Shown here: one piece after another, positions 8,243 to 16,240 of the stretch
How the letters are laid out: every line of letters starts with the position of its first letter
Position numbering within the stretch: the stretch's first letter is position 1
DNA from: Streptomyces rimosus subsp. rimosus
GTDB lineage: Bacteria; Actinomycetota; Actinomycetes; Streptomycetales; Streptomycetaceae
Reading direction: 5' to 3'
DNA: 64,000 nucleotides
Assembly (NCBI RefSeq): GCF_000720725.1
Contig: NZ_JOCQ01000025.1
Span: 1 to 64,000, forward strand
Translations under genes and position numbers: made by a program
The notes under the pieces: generated by a model
Databases searched by the model: none
What the model was told of the DNA's origin: nothing
The model's input: the letters and a program-made list of their open reading frames with translations, nothing else

Positions 8243-9978
8243 GTGCCGTCCTTGCCGAGCGTGTATGTGACGGCCGCCTCGGCCCCCGTACAGCCGGGTC
8301 CCGGCTTGCCGTCCGTGCGCTCCCGGAGGGTCAGCGTGGCGGCGGTGGCGGACACCAGCTCGGCCTTGGCCTCGCACCGGGCGATCAGGAAGTCGTACGT
8401 GGTGCGGACCACGTAGTCGCCCTTGGCGCCCGGGGTGATGGTGCTGGTGATGGTGCCGTTGGGGAGGTTGTGGCGGGTGAGGACCGTACCGGTCCAGGTG
8501 CCGAGGAACGCCTTGGGAACGGCCGACGCGTTGGGTCCGGCGTCCCCGGGCGCCGTGGACTGCCCGCTGCCGGGCGGCTTCGCGGCCGCGTCCTTGCCGC
8601 CCTCGCCACTTCCCTGCCCCGGCAGCAGCTGGAAGACGAACGCGGCGGTCGTCGCCGCGGCGAGCGCACCGGCCACGGAGAGCACGAGCGTGCAGCTCAG
8701 CCTGCGATGGCCGGGACTGTCGGCACCGCCACCGAGGGAGCTGGTGAGGGTGAGGCGGCGCTCTTTGGGGGCGGGCGGATTCGGCAGGCCCGGTGGCTGG
8801 GTGGGGGCGCCGGCCGTTGGCCACGAGGGATGTGGGTGGGAAGGGAAGCTGGGGCGGTGCTGCGGCTGGGGTGGGACAGGGGGCGGGACAGGGGGCGGGG
8901 GCTGCGCAGAGGCGACGGAACTGGCTGCGGGGTGGGCGGCGGGGGCGGCCACGGCGTCGAAGGGGACGAGGCCGGAGGGGCCGCCGTGGGAGGGGGTCGG
9001 GTTCGCTCCGTACGAGGAATCCGGCGGCCCGAAACCCCCCGCCGCCTCCCCGGCAGGCGCTTGCGGATCTCCTCGCCCCTCCAGATTCAGCAGCTCAACG
9101 GCCTGTCGGCTGACCCGCTCGACCAGCGGCGCGGGCAGCCATCCGGTACGTACCGGAGCACCGTCCACCTCCACCGCACCACCCAGCCGCCGCGCGATCT
9201 CCCCCGGCGCGGGCCGGTCCTCGGGGCGCTTCGCCAGGCAGGCCGCGGTCACCTCGCGCAGTTCGCCGGTGAGGGCGGCACCGAGGTCGGGGTCCTCGTG
9301 GACGACCTTGTAGAGCAGAGCGGCCGAGCTGTCCCCGGTGAACGGGCCGGCGCCGGTGGCCGCGTAGGCCAGTACCGCGCCGAGCGAGAACACGTCGCAG
9401 GCGCCGGTGACGTTCCGGCCGAGGATCTGCTCGGGCGCCATGTAGCCGGGCGAGCCGACCGAGACGCCGGTGGCGGTGAGTGCGGCGCCGCCGTCCATGG
9501 CGCGGGCGATGCCGAAGTCGATCAGCAGCGGGCCGTCGAGGGTGAGCATGACGTTGGACGGTTTGACGTCGCGGTGCACCAGGCCGTGGGCGTGTACGGC
9601 GGTCAGCGCCTCGGCCAGCCCGGCGCCCAGCGTCCGTACGGCGGCGCCGTCCAGCGGGCCGAAGTCCTCGACGGCCCGGGTGAGCGAGGGCCCGGCGACG
9701 TAACCGGTGGCCACCCAGGGGACGGGGGCGTCCGGGTCGGCGTCCAGTACGGGAGCGGTCCAGGCGCCGCCGACCCGGCGCGCGGACTCCACCTCGCGCC
9801 GGAAGCGGGCCCGGAACTGCTCGTCGGCGGCGAGCCGTGCGTGCACGGACTTCACCGCGACGGTCCGGCCCCCCGCGCTGCGGCCCAGATAGACCCGGCC
9901 CATGCCGCCCGCGCCGAGCCGGCCCAGCAGCCGGTACGCACCGATGACGCGCGGATCGTCCGCCTCCAGCGGCTCCAT
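8173..9978 (-). CDS. membrane Ser/Thr protein kinase (PknB-like)
   Basis: 601-residue Hanks-type kinase. The N-terminal kinase domain (about 13-280) has the glycine loop GAGGMG, the ATP-binding Lys in VAVKSV, catalytic HRDVKPSN at 135-142, DFG at 154-156 and the APEQ segment, so it looks active. A long Pro/Gln/Ser linker leads to one membrane segment (LVLSVAGALAAATTAAFVF, about residue 440). An extracellular domain of about 150 residues follows, with no PASTA repeats. The ATG start has GGGAGG at 8 nt. It is divergent from the esterase gene. The C-terminus ends within an 11-residue repeat (see separate entry). Confidence 0.93.
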   Translation of the reverse strand: MEPLEADDPRVIGAYRLLGRLGAGGMGRVYLGRSAGGRTVAVKSVHARLAADEQFRARFRREVESARRVGGAWTAPVLDADPDAPVPWVATGYVAGPSLTRAVEDFGPLDGAAVRTLGAGLAEALTAVHAHGLVHRDVKPSNVMLTLDGPLLIDFGIARAMDGGAALTATGVSVGSPGYMAPEQILGRNVTGACDVFSLGAVLAYAATGAGPFTGDSSAALLYKVVHEDPDLGAALTGELREVTAACLAKRPEDRPAPGEIARRLGGAVEVDGAPVRTGWLPAPLVERVSRQAVELLNLEGRGDPQAPAGEAAGGFGPPDSSYGANPTPSHGGPSGLVPFDAVAAPAAHPAASSVASAQPPPPVPPPVPPQPQHRPSFPSHPHPSWPTAGAPTQPPGLPNPPAPKERRLTLTSSLGGGADSPGHRRLSCTLVLSVAGALAAATTAAFVFQLLPGQGSGEGGKDAAAKPPGSGQSTAPGDAGPNASAVPKAFLGTWTGTVLTRHNLPNGTITSTITPGAKGDYVVRTTYDFLIARCEAKAELVSATAATLTLRERTDGKPGPGCTGAEAAVTYTLGKDGTLAFASDDEAGGRPRASLKKAGG

Positions 9979-10152
9979 GGCTTCGCCTCCCCCTGCCGGC
10001 CCGGATCACGCCCCAGACTAAGAGCCCGAGCCTATGACCCAGGTCATGCCGGGTCCGGTGAACCCGCACAACGGGTTTCGCCTCCAAAGAGGTGGAACGC
10101 CAACAACAGTCCGACTTGTCCTGCGGGGCAGCGCACCCACCGGAGTACTTCC

Positions 10153-11442
10153 GTGCAGCACCATTCCGGGCAGCAGCCCCCGTACGGCTCCAGACAGCAG
10201 CCCCCGTACGGCTCCCCCGAGCCGGGTCCGTACGGTTCCGAGCAGCAGCCCCGGTACGGCTCCGCCGAGCAGCCTCCGTACGGCTCCGGGCAGCAGCCCT
10301 CCTATGGTTCCGCCCAGTACGGTCCGGGCCCCGGAGGTCCCGAGGATCCCGGTCGCCCCGGTCGCCGGTCCCGGCCGCGGCGCACCCGCGCCGGGCGGCG
10401 CAAGCGGTTCCTGTGGATCGGCGCGGCCGTCGTCGCGCTCGGCCTGGCCTCCGTCCCCGTACTGAACGCCTTCGACGTCTTCTCCGACAACGGCGACCCG
10501 ATGTCCTTCGACCGGACCGGACCGGACGGCGGCGCCTCGGGCGGTTCCGCCGGTCAGGGCGGGTCTTCCGGTACGGCCGATCCGGGCGTACGGATGCCCA
10601 CGGGCCCGCGTGCGGAGTTCACGACGGCGAACACGCTGGACGACGGGACCAAGATCGGCGTCACCACACTGCACGGGAAGAAGTCCGGGTTCACGGGCAA
10701 GGTCTGGGTCTGGGCGCCCAAGGAGTACTACGAGGAGAAGTACGCCAAGAGCGCCTTCCCGGTCCTCATCGCGCTGCCCGGCGGCCCCGGCTACCCGGTC
10801 AACTACTGGATGGGAACCGACCTGAAGCTGCAGAGCAGCATCAGTGAATGGTCGAAGTCGGGCAAGAGCAAGCCGTTCATCGTTGTGATGCCGGTCCTGA
10901 ACGCGGATGACAAGCACTACTACGACGGCAGTGACATCCCGGGGCAGCCGAAGATGGGCACCTGGATGTCCGACGACGTCCCCGACCTGGTCAAGGCCAA
11001 CTTCCGCACCTTCTCCTCGCGGGACGGCTGGGCCTTCATGGGCTCCTCGTCCGGCGCCTTCGTGGGCCTCAAGCAGGTGCTCCAGCACCCCGACCGGTTC
11101 AAGGCCGTGATCGCCAGCGGCCCGGACCTGCGGCCGGACTCGCCGCTGTGGCGCGGCCACCCGAAGGAGATGCAGGCCAACGACCCCGAGCAGCTGGCCA
11201 AGGCGCTGATCGCCCGGCCCGGCGCACCGGACGTGCACCTGGCCTTCCAGATCGGCACCAAGGAGGGTGGCCGGGCCAAGCTGGAAGCCTTCATGAAGAA
11301 ATACGGCAAGGGGCCGATCAAGACCCGCCTTCAGGTGATCGAAGGCGGTGGCCACAACGCCCGGGGGTACGTCCGGGGCATGGATGACGGCACCATGGAA
11401 TGGATCAGCAAGGTGATGCCGGGACCGACGCCCGCGCCGTGA
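10153..11442 (+). CDS. membrane-anchored alpha/beta-hydrolase esterase
   Basis: 429 residues. The N-terminal part consists of QQPPYGS-type repeats, then a basic patch, then one membrane anchor (FLWIGAAVVALGLASVPVL). The exported domain is of the esterase D/antigen 85-like fold: FPVLIALPGGPGYPVNYWM, the nucleophile elbow MGSSSGAF and a late VIEGGGHNARGY that supplies His. The GTG at 10153 is chosen because GGAG lies 7 nt upstream and the tract before it is non-coding. Substrate unknown; cell-envelope ester transfer is a reasonable guess. It is divergent from the kinase gene. Confidence 0.88.
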   Translation: MQHHSGQQPPYGSRQQPPYGSPEPGPYGSEQQPRYGSAEQPPYGSGQQPSYGSAQYGPGPGGPEDPGRPGRRSRPRRTRAGRRKRFLWIGAAVVALGLASVPVLNAFDVFSDNGDPMSFDRTGPDGGASGGSAGQGGSSGTADPGVRMPTGPRAEFTTANTLDDGTKIGVTTLHGKKSGFTGKVWVWAPKEYYEEKYAKSAFPVLIALPGGPGYPVNYWMGTDLKLQSSISEWSKSGKSKPFIVVMPVLNADDKHYYDGSDIPGQPKMGTWMSDDVPDLVKANFRTFSSRDGWAFMGSSSGAFVGLKQVLQHPDRFKAVIASGPDLRPDSPLWRGHPKEMQANDPEQLAKALIARPGAPDVHLAFQIGTKEGGRAKLEAFMKKYGKGPIKTRLQVIEGGGHNARGYVRGMDDGTMEWISKVMPGPTPAP

Positions 11443-12000
11443 CGTGATGCACGTGATGCGCGTGATGCAACGTGACGCGGCGCGAACCGACGCGCGCCGC
11501 GGGACGCTTGTACGGCCGACCGATCCATGCGGTCGGCCGATCCGTACAGCCGACCGATCCGTACGACCAGCCCATTCGTACGCCTGACCGACTAACCGAC
11601 TTTCCCAGCGGGCTCCAACGGGTTCACACGATGCCCGCGCGGGATTGCCACCCTTTCCCAAGGTCCGCTCAAGGCGCCTTCGAGGCCCCCGGGGATTTCG
11701 CAAGGGCCTTTCGAAAGTCCCGGTGAATTCCCCGCGGCTTCTCGGCGACTCCCCGGTGACCCTTCTATCGTTCCCCGGCGACCCTTCCACGGTTCCCCGG
11801 CAACTTTTCGGCGCCCCGTCCACGACTTCTCGGCACCCCGTCCACGACTTCCGTGCGACTTCCGTGCGGCTTCCGTACGCCCCCCGTACGACTTCCGCGC
11901 CACCCCGTCAAGCTGCCCCCACGCCATCGATATGCCGTCGATATGCCGACCGCATACCCATACCTGACGTACCCGCGGAATTCGCCGCCGGAATCGGGCC
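11443..12000. other. 558-bp intergenic region of degenerate short repeats
   Basis: No gene recognised. The first part repeats CGTGATGC-like and CCGACCGATCCGTAC-like units (about 11444-11600). The second part (about 11740-11900) repeats GGTTCCCCGGCGACC and CGACTTCCGTGCG units. It lies between convergent esterase and mqnA genes and may hold terminators, though I see no single clean hairpin. Confidence 0.6.
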
Positions 12001-12900
12001 TCAGGCCCGCGGGTGCTCCAGGAGGTCCACTCGCACGTCCGCCGGATAGCCGGTCGTTTCTCCCGTTCTGCGGGCGAATTCCGTCACGCCGCGCAGCTGG
12101 TCCGGGCCGAAGCGGAAGTCCAGCGTCGTGAAGTAGCGCTCCAGCACCTGCTCGTCGAAGGTCTCCCAGCGCGCGGCCTGCTCGGCCACCTTGCCGACCT
12201 CCTCCAGAGACAGGTCACGGGAGGCCAGGAAGGCCTCGTGCACCTTGCGTACGACCGCCGGTTCGCGCTCCAGGTAGTCGCGCCGGGTCGCCCAGACGGC
12301 GAAGACGAACGGCAGGCCCGTCCAGTCCTTCCACATCTGTCCCAGATCGTGCACCTGGAGGCCCAGCCGGGGCGCGTCGTGCAGGTTCGCGCGCAGCGCC
12401 GCGTCCCCGATCAGGACCGCGGCCTCCGCCTCCTGCATCATCAGGCCGAGGTCGGGCGGGCAGGTGTAGTAGTCAGGAGTGACGCCGATCTTCTCGGCCA
12501 GCAGCAGTTGGGCCAGACGTACAGATGTACGGGAGGTCGAGCCCAGCGCGACCCGGGCTCCGTCCAGCTCCTCCAGGGGCTTCTGCGACACGATCACGCA
12601 GGACATGACCGGGCCGTCGCAGCCGACCGCCAGGTCGGGGAAGGCGACCAGGTCGTCGGCGGCCCGCAGGAACTCCACGAGGGTCACCGGGGCGATGTCG
12701 AGATCGCCGCGCACCAGCTGTTCGCTGAGCTTTTCCGGGGTGTCCTTCGTGAGCTCCAGGTCGAGCAGCGTGCCCGTACGCGCGAGGCCCCAGTACAGGG
12801 GCATGCAGTTCAGGAACTGGATGTGGCCCACCCGCGGCCGGCTGCGGCGATGGCCGCCGGCGGCTCCTGCGGATGCGTCTCCAACGGTTGAATTGTCCAC
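12001..12900 (-). CDS. mqnA: chorismate dehydratase MqnA
   Basis: 299-residue periplasmic-binding-fold enzyme that makes 3-enolpyruvylbenzoate from chorismate, the first step of the futalosine menaquinone pathway. Family segments are VGHIQFLNCMPLYWGL, LDIAPVTLVEFLRAADDL, VALGSTSRTSVRLAQLLL and TGLPFVFAVWATRRDY. The GTG at 12900 has no ribosome site, but a TAGCCT hexamer lies about 6 nt upstream on the coding strand, so a leaderless transcript is possible. The first 20 residues (Gly/Ala/Arg) are variable. Confidence 0.96.
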   Translation of the reverse strand: MDNSTVGDASAGAAGGHRRSRPRVGHIQFLNCMPLYWGLARTGTLLDLELTKDTPEKLSEQLVRGDLDIAPVTLVEFLRAADDLVAFPDLAVGCDGPVMSCVIVSQKPLEELDGARVALGSTSRTSVRLAQLLLAEKIGVTPDYYTCPPDLGLMMQEAEAAVLIGDAALRANLHDAPRLGLQVHDLGQMWKDWTGLPFVFAVWATRRDYLEREPAVVRKVHEAFLASRDLSLEEVGKVAEQAARWETFDEQVLERYFTTLDFRFGPDQLRGVTEFARRTGETTGYPADVRVDLLEHPRA

Positions 12901-13024
12901 ATGCGGAGGCTAGACCCGGCCCGTGCCGGACGATGCGGCGGGGCCTCGTGCGGCGCCTCTCGAACCGCTCCACCGCCCGGGTAAACGTGATCTTTGGCTC
13001 TTCCGCCCTACAACCGCCCCGTGC

Positions 13025-13160
13025 TACGCTCAGCGCAAGTTGCAGTTTGGTTTCCCTTGCAGTACAGAGCCTGCGGAGCATGTGACGCCGCAGGCTTTTG
13101 TAGTTTTCAGACTTCTTGCAGGTTCTGGAGCAGGGCAACCCTTTGGCCCAAGGAGGGCTT
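13025..13160 (+). promoter_or_regulatory. cspA 5' leader with hairpin and sequestered ribosome site
   Basis: A -10-like TACGCT at 13025-13030 would give a leader of about 120 nt. Within it, AGCCTGCGG (13068-13076) pairs with CCGCAGGCT (13088-13096) and is followed by TTTGTAGTTTT, which looks like an intrinsic terminator ahead of the gene. Just before the ATG, CCCTTT (13139-13144) can pair with GGAGGG (13152-13157) of the ribosome site. The two elements together suggest attenuation and/or temperature-sensitive translation. Function is inferred. Confidence 0.6.
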
Positions 13161-13364
13161 ATGGCTACCGGAACCGTGAAGTGGTTCAACGCTGAAAAGG
13201 GCTTCGGCTTCATCGCCCAGGACGGCGGCGGCCCGGATGTCTTCGTTCACTACTCTGCGATCAACGCCTCTGGTTTCCGCTCCCTGGAGGAGAACCAGCA
13301 GGTGACCTTCGACGTCACGCAGGGCCCGAAGGGCCCGCAGGCGGAGAACGTCACCCCGGCCTAA
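13161..13364 (+). CDS. cspA: cold shock protein, CspA family
   Basis: 67-residue single-domain OB-fold nucleic-acid chaperone. It has RNP1 as GFGFIAQ and RNP2 as VFVHYSAI, after the standard ATGTVKWFNAEK opening. ATG start with AAGGAGGG 3-10 nt upstream. The long structured leader and a strong downstream terminator make it a free-standing transcription unit. It probably acts as an RNA chaperone during cold or growth transitions. Confidence 0.97.
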   Translation: MATGTVKWFNAEKGFGFIAQDGGGPDVFVHYSAINASGFRSLEENQQVTFDVTQGPKGPQAENVTPA

Positions 13365-13407
13365 GTTGCCCGGACCGACTGATCGCGGTTCGACTTAGCA
13401 GTACCCA

Positions 13408-13456
13408 AGGAGCCCCGCCTCTTCCTTATCGGAAGAGGACGGGGCTCCTGCCTTTT
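13408..13456 (+). terminator. intrinsic terminator after cspA
   Basis: AGGAGCCCCGCCTCTTCC (13408-13425) and GGAAGAGGACGGGGCTCCT (13431-13449) form an almost perfect stem with a 5-nt loop, followed by GCCTTTTC. The rest of 13457-13713 holds CCGACC and CCGAATACCGCCGCC repeats and no gene. Confidence 0.9.
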
Positions 13457-13713
13457 CGCTCGCCGCTGAGCCCGGCCGGTTTACTGTGTGCGCGCCCGCG
13501 CGGTGCCGGTGGGGCCGCGGCCTCCGGCCTGCTTGTCCTCAAGCGCCGGACGGGCTTGATTCCGCCGACCCGACCCGACCCGACCTGACCCGGCCCGTCC
13601 CGGCCGGTGTGCGCAGGCTCCCTTCGAATACCGCCGCCCTCCGAATACCGCCGCCCTCCGGATACCGCCGCCCCTCCTGACCTCCCCGCCCGCTGCGGCT
13701 ACCGTGATGCGCC

Positions 13714-14808
13714 ATGACCGGGCCGACCATCGCGGTGCACCATGTGCGGGCCGTCCTCGGCGGGGCGCGGCGGACGGGGCTGGACACCGTGCCGTTGCTG
13801 CAGGCCGCGGGGATTCCGCCGCTGTTGCTCGGGGACGACCGGGCGCGGGTGGCGGCGGACCGGTTCGCCCGGCTGGTCCATGAGCTGCGGCGGGCCACGG
13901 ACGACGAGTTCCTGGGGCTCGGGCCGCGGCCCAGCCGCCGGGGCACCTTCGCGATGATGGGGCTCGCCTGCGTGGGCTGCCCGGATCTCGGTACGGCGCT
14001 GGAGCGGGCCGTACGGTTCTACGGGCTGTTCCCCGGCGGGCCCGAGATGGCGGTGACGGCGGCGAGCGGTGGGAATCCGTTCGAGGATCGGTTCGAGGAT
14101 CGGCCCGGCGACCGTGCGGGCACCGCCGAGTTCTCCCTCCACAGTGATCTGCGCCCCTACCCCGAGGCCGCCTTTCTCGCCGAGTCCGTGATGATCATCT
14201 GGCACCGGCTCTCCAGCTGGCTCATCGGACGCCACATCCCGCTGTACGGGATGCGCTTCGCCCACCCGGCCCCCGCGCACGCCCACGAGTACGAGCTGCT
14301 TTTCGACTGCGCGGTGCGCTTCGGCGCGCCGCGCACCGCGGCGGTCTTCGACGCCCGCTGGCTCGCGGCGCCGGTCGTCCGGGACGAGGCCGCGCTGGCG
14401 GCGATGCGGCGGGGGGCGCCCGCCGGCCTGCTGGGCCGACGGGAGTACGGCACGACCTTCGCCGAGCGGGTGCGCCGCACGCTCGCCCCGGCCCTGCGCG
14501 GCCCCGGCCCGGTACGGCTGCCGGAGGCGGCGGAGGTCGCGGCGCGGCTGGCGGTGAGCCCGGCGACGCTGCGCCGCCGGCTCCAGGCGGAGGGAACCTC
14601 GTACCGGCGCCTGAAGGACGCGGTGCGCCGGGACGCGGCGATCAGCGCGCTGGCGGCGGGCCGGGAGCCGATCGCCGCGCTGGCGGCGCGGCTGGGCTTC
14701 TCCGAGGACACCGCATTCCACCGGGCGTTCCGCCGGTGGACGGGGACCACACCGGGCGCGTACCGGCTGCGCGCCCACGCCGCTGCCCCACCCGGTCAGC
14801 AAAGCTGA
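13714..14808 (+). CDS. AraC family transcriptional regulator
   Basis: 364 residues. The N-terminal 200 or so resemble the effector domain of OruR/ArgR-type AraC regulators (VRAVLGGARRTGLD ... RFARLVHELRRATDDEFLGL). The C-terminal AraC helix-turn-helix is clear: VAARLAVSPATLRRRLQAEG and RLGFSEDTAFHRAFRRWTG, followed by PGAYR. The start is ATG (MTGPTIAV). The secreted lipase gene begins about 80 bp downstream on the same strand and is the most likely target. Effector unknown. Confidence 0.92.
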   Translation: MTGPTIAVHHVRAVLGGARRTGLDTVPLLQAAGIPPLLLGDDRARVAADRFARLVHELRRATDDEFLGLGPRPSRRGTFAMMGLACVGCPDLGTALERAVRFYGLFPGGPEMAVTAASGGNPFEDRFEDRPGDRAGTAEFSLHSDLRPYPEAAFLAESVMIIWHRLSSWLIGRHIPLYGMRFAHPAPAHAHEYELLFDCAVRFGAPRTAAVFDARWLAAPVVRDEAALAAMRRGAPAGLLGRREYGTTFAERVRRTLAPALRGPGPVRLPEAAEVAARLAVSPATLRRRLQAEGTSYRRLKDAVRRDAAISALAAGREPIAALAARLGFSEDTAFHRAFRRWTGTTPGAYRLRAHAAAPPGQQS

Positions 14809-14891
14809 GCGTCCTGGTCAGCGCCGTACTTACCCGCGGGTCACTACGGTCACCCCCACTACCCCGTCCTCCGGACCGTTGGGAGAGCCGC

Positions 14892-16115
14892 ATGGTGCCA
14901 CACACCCCCCAGGACCGGCGTGCGTCCCGCGCGCTGCGCACCACCGCCGTCACCGCCGCCACGGCGCTCGCCCTCTCGCTCGGCCTCACGAACGCCGCCG
15001 CCACCGCGCAGCCCGCCCCGGCGGACACGGCCACCCGGACGGCCGCGCGCCCCGGCGACATCGTGACGTCGTCCCCCACCTCGTTCCACCCGCTGCCGGG
15101 CCAGCCGACCCGTACCCGCGCCTGGCACATGGAGTACCGGTCGACCACCGCCAAGGGCACCCCGAACGTCGTCTCCGGCACGGTCATCGTCCCGGACGAC
15201 GGCCGCACCGGTCCGCGCCCCCTGGTCACGTACGCCGTCGGTACGGTCGGCCTCGCCGACCACTGCGCGCCCTCGGCCGGCTTCCCCAAGGGCACCACCG
15301 TCGAGGCCAACCTCATCCAGCAGCTCACGGCGCGCGGCTGGGCGGTGGCCGTGACCGACTACGAGGGCCTGGGCACACCCGGCGAACACACGTACACCGT
15401 CGGCCGGGCCGAAGGGCAGGCCGTGCTGGACGCGGCCCGCGCCGCCCAGCGCCTGCCCGGCGCCGTACAGGCGGGCGTCACCAAGGACTCCCCGGTCGGG
15501 ATCATGGGCTATTCGCAGGGCGGCCAGGCGTCGGGCTGGGCGGCCGAGCTGCACGGTACGTACGCGCCCGAGCTGAAGGTCAAGGGCACCGCGACCGGCG
15601 GGGTCCCGGCGGATCTGCTCAAGGTCGCCGACTTCAACAACGGCAACGTGGGCGCGGGCCTGATCCTGATGGCCGCCGTCGGCCAGGACGCCGCGTTCCC
15701 CGAACTGGACCTGGCGAAGTACCTCAACGCCAAGGGCCGCCACTACGTCGACTTCATGAAGAACCACTGCGTGGCGATCGACGGCATCGCGGGCGCGTTC
15801 AAGAAGATCTCCGACGTGACGGTGAAGAACCCCCTGGACGAGGCGGACTGGCAGCAGCGGCTGCGCGCGTCCGACCTCGGTACGCGCAGGCCGGACGCGC
15901 CGGTGTTCCTCTACCACGGCACGCTCGACGAGCTGATCCCGTACGGCGTCGGCAAGCAGCTGCGCGCGGACTGGTGCGCCAAGGGCGCCGACGTGCGGTG
16001 GACCGCGATCCCGCTGGGCGAGCACGTGATCGGCGCGGTCGCGGGTGCCGTACCGGCGGCCAACTGGCTGGCGGATCGTTTCGCCGGGCAGGCGACGAGC
16101 GCCAACTGCGGCTGA
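14892..16115 (+). CDS. secreted lipase (secretory LIP family)
   Basis: 407 residues with a signal peptide (RALRTTAVTAATALALSLGL, cleavage after about residue 32). The mature protein is an alpha/beta-hydrolase of the secretory lipase family: nucleophile elbow GIMGYSQGGQAS, an Asp near DELIPYG and a late His in GEHVIGAVAG. Cys residues near both ends suggest disulfides, as in exported lipases. The ATG at 14892 is preferred to the longer frame because it directly precedes the signal peptide and has GGGAG upstream. Likely co-regulated with the adjacent AraC gene. Confidence 0.92.
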   Translation: MVPHTPQDRRASRALRTTAVTAATALALSLGLTNAAATAQPAPADTATRTAARPGDIVTSSPTSFHPLPGQPTRTRAWHMEYRSTTAKGTPNVVSGTVIVPDDGRTGPRPLVTYAVGTVGLADHCAPSAGFPKGTTVEANLIQQLTARGWAVAVTDYEGLGTPGEHTYTVGRAEGQAVLDAARAAQRLPGAVQAGVTKDSPVGIMGYSQGGQASGWAAELHGTYAPELKVKGTATGGVPADLLKVADFNNGNVGAGLILMAAVGQDAAFPELDLAKYLNAKGRHYVDFMKNHCVAIDGIAGAFKKISDVTVKNPLDEADWQQRLRASDLGTRRPDAPVFLYHGTLDELIPYGVGKQLRADWCAKGADVRWTAIPLGEHVIGAVAGAVPAANWLADRFAGQATSANCG

Positions 16116-16144
16116 CGCCGCGCCGGTTGACGCGCACGCGGCAA

Positions 16145-16238
16145 GGAACCCCGCGCCACTTCCCCCACAGAGGTGACACGGGGTTCCGGTTTGCCGGGCC
16201 CGGCTCCCACCACGTTACCGGTGGGTCAGTTAACGTGG
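16145..16238. terminator. two hairpins between convergent genes
   Basis: GGAACCCCG (16145-16153) pairs with CGGGGTTCC (16179-16187), and CCACGTTA (16210-16217) pairs with TAACGTGG (16231-16238). They lie tail to tail between the lipase and the acyl-CoA ligase, one likely serving each gene. Confidence 0.75.
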
Positions 16239-16240
16239 CA

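Noticed and set aside
10153..10330. CRISPR-like array from repeated CCGTACGGCTCC units
   Set aside because: The units are coding repeats (QQPPYGS) of the esterase, with no spacers of constant length.
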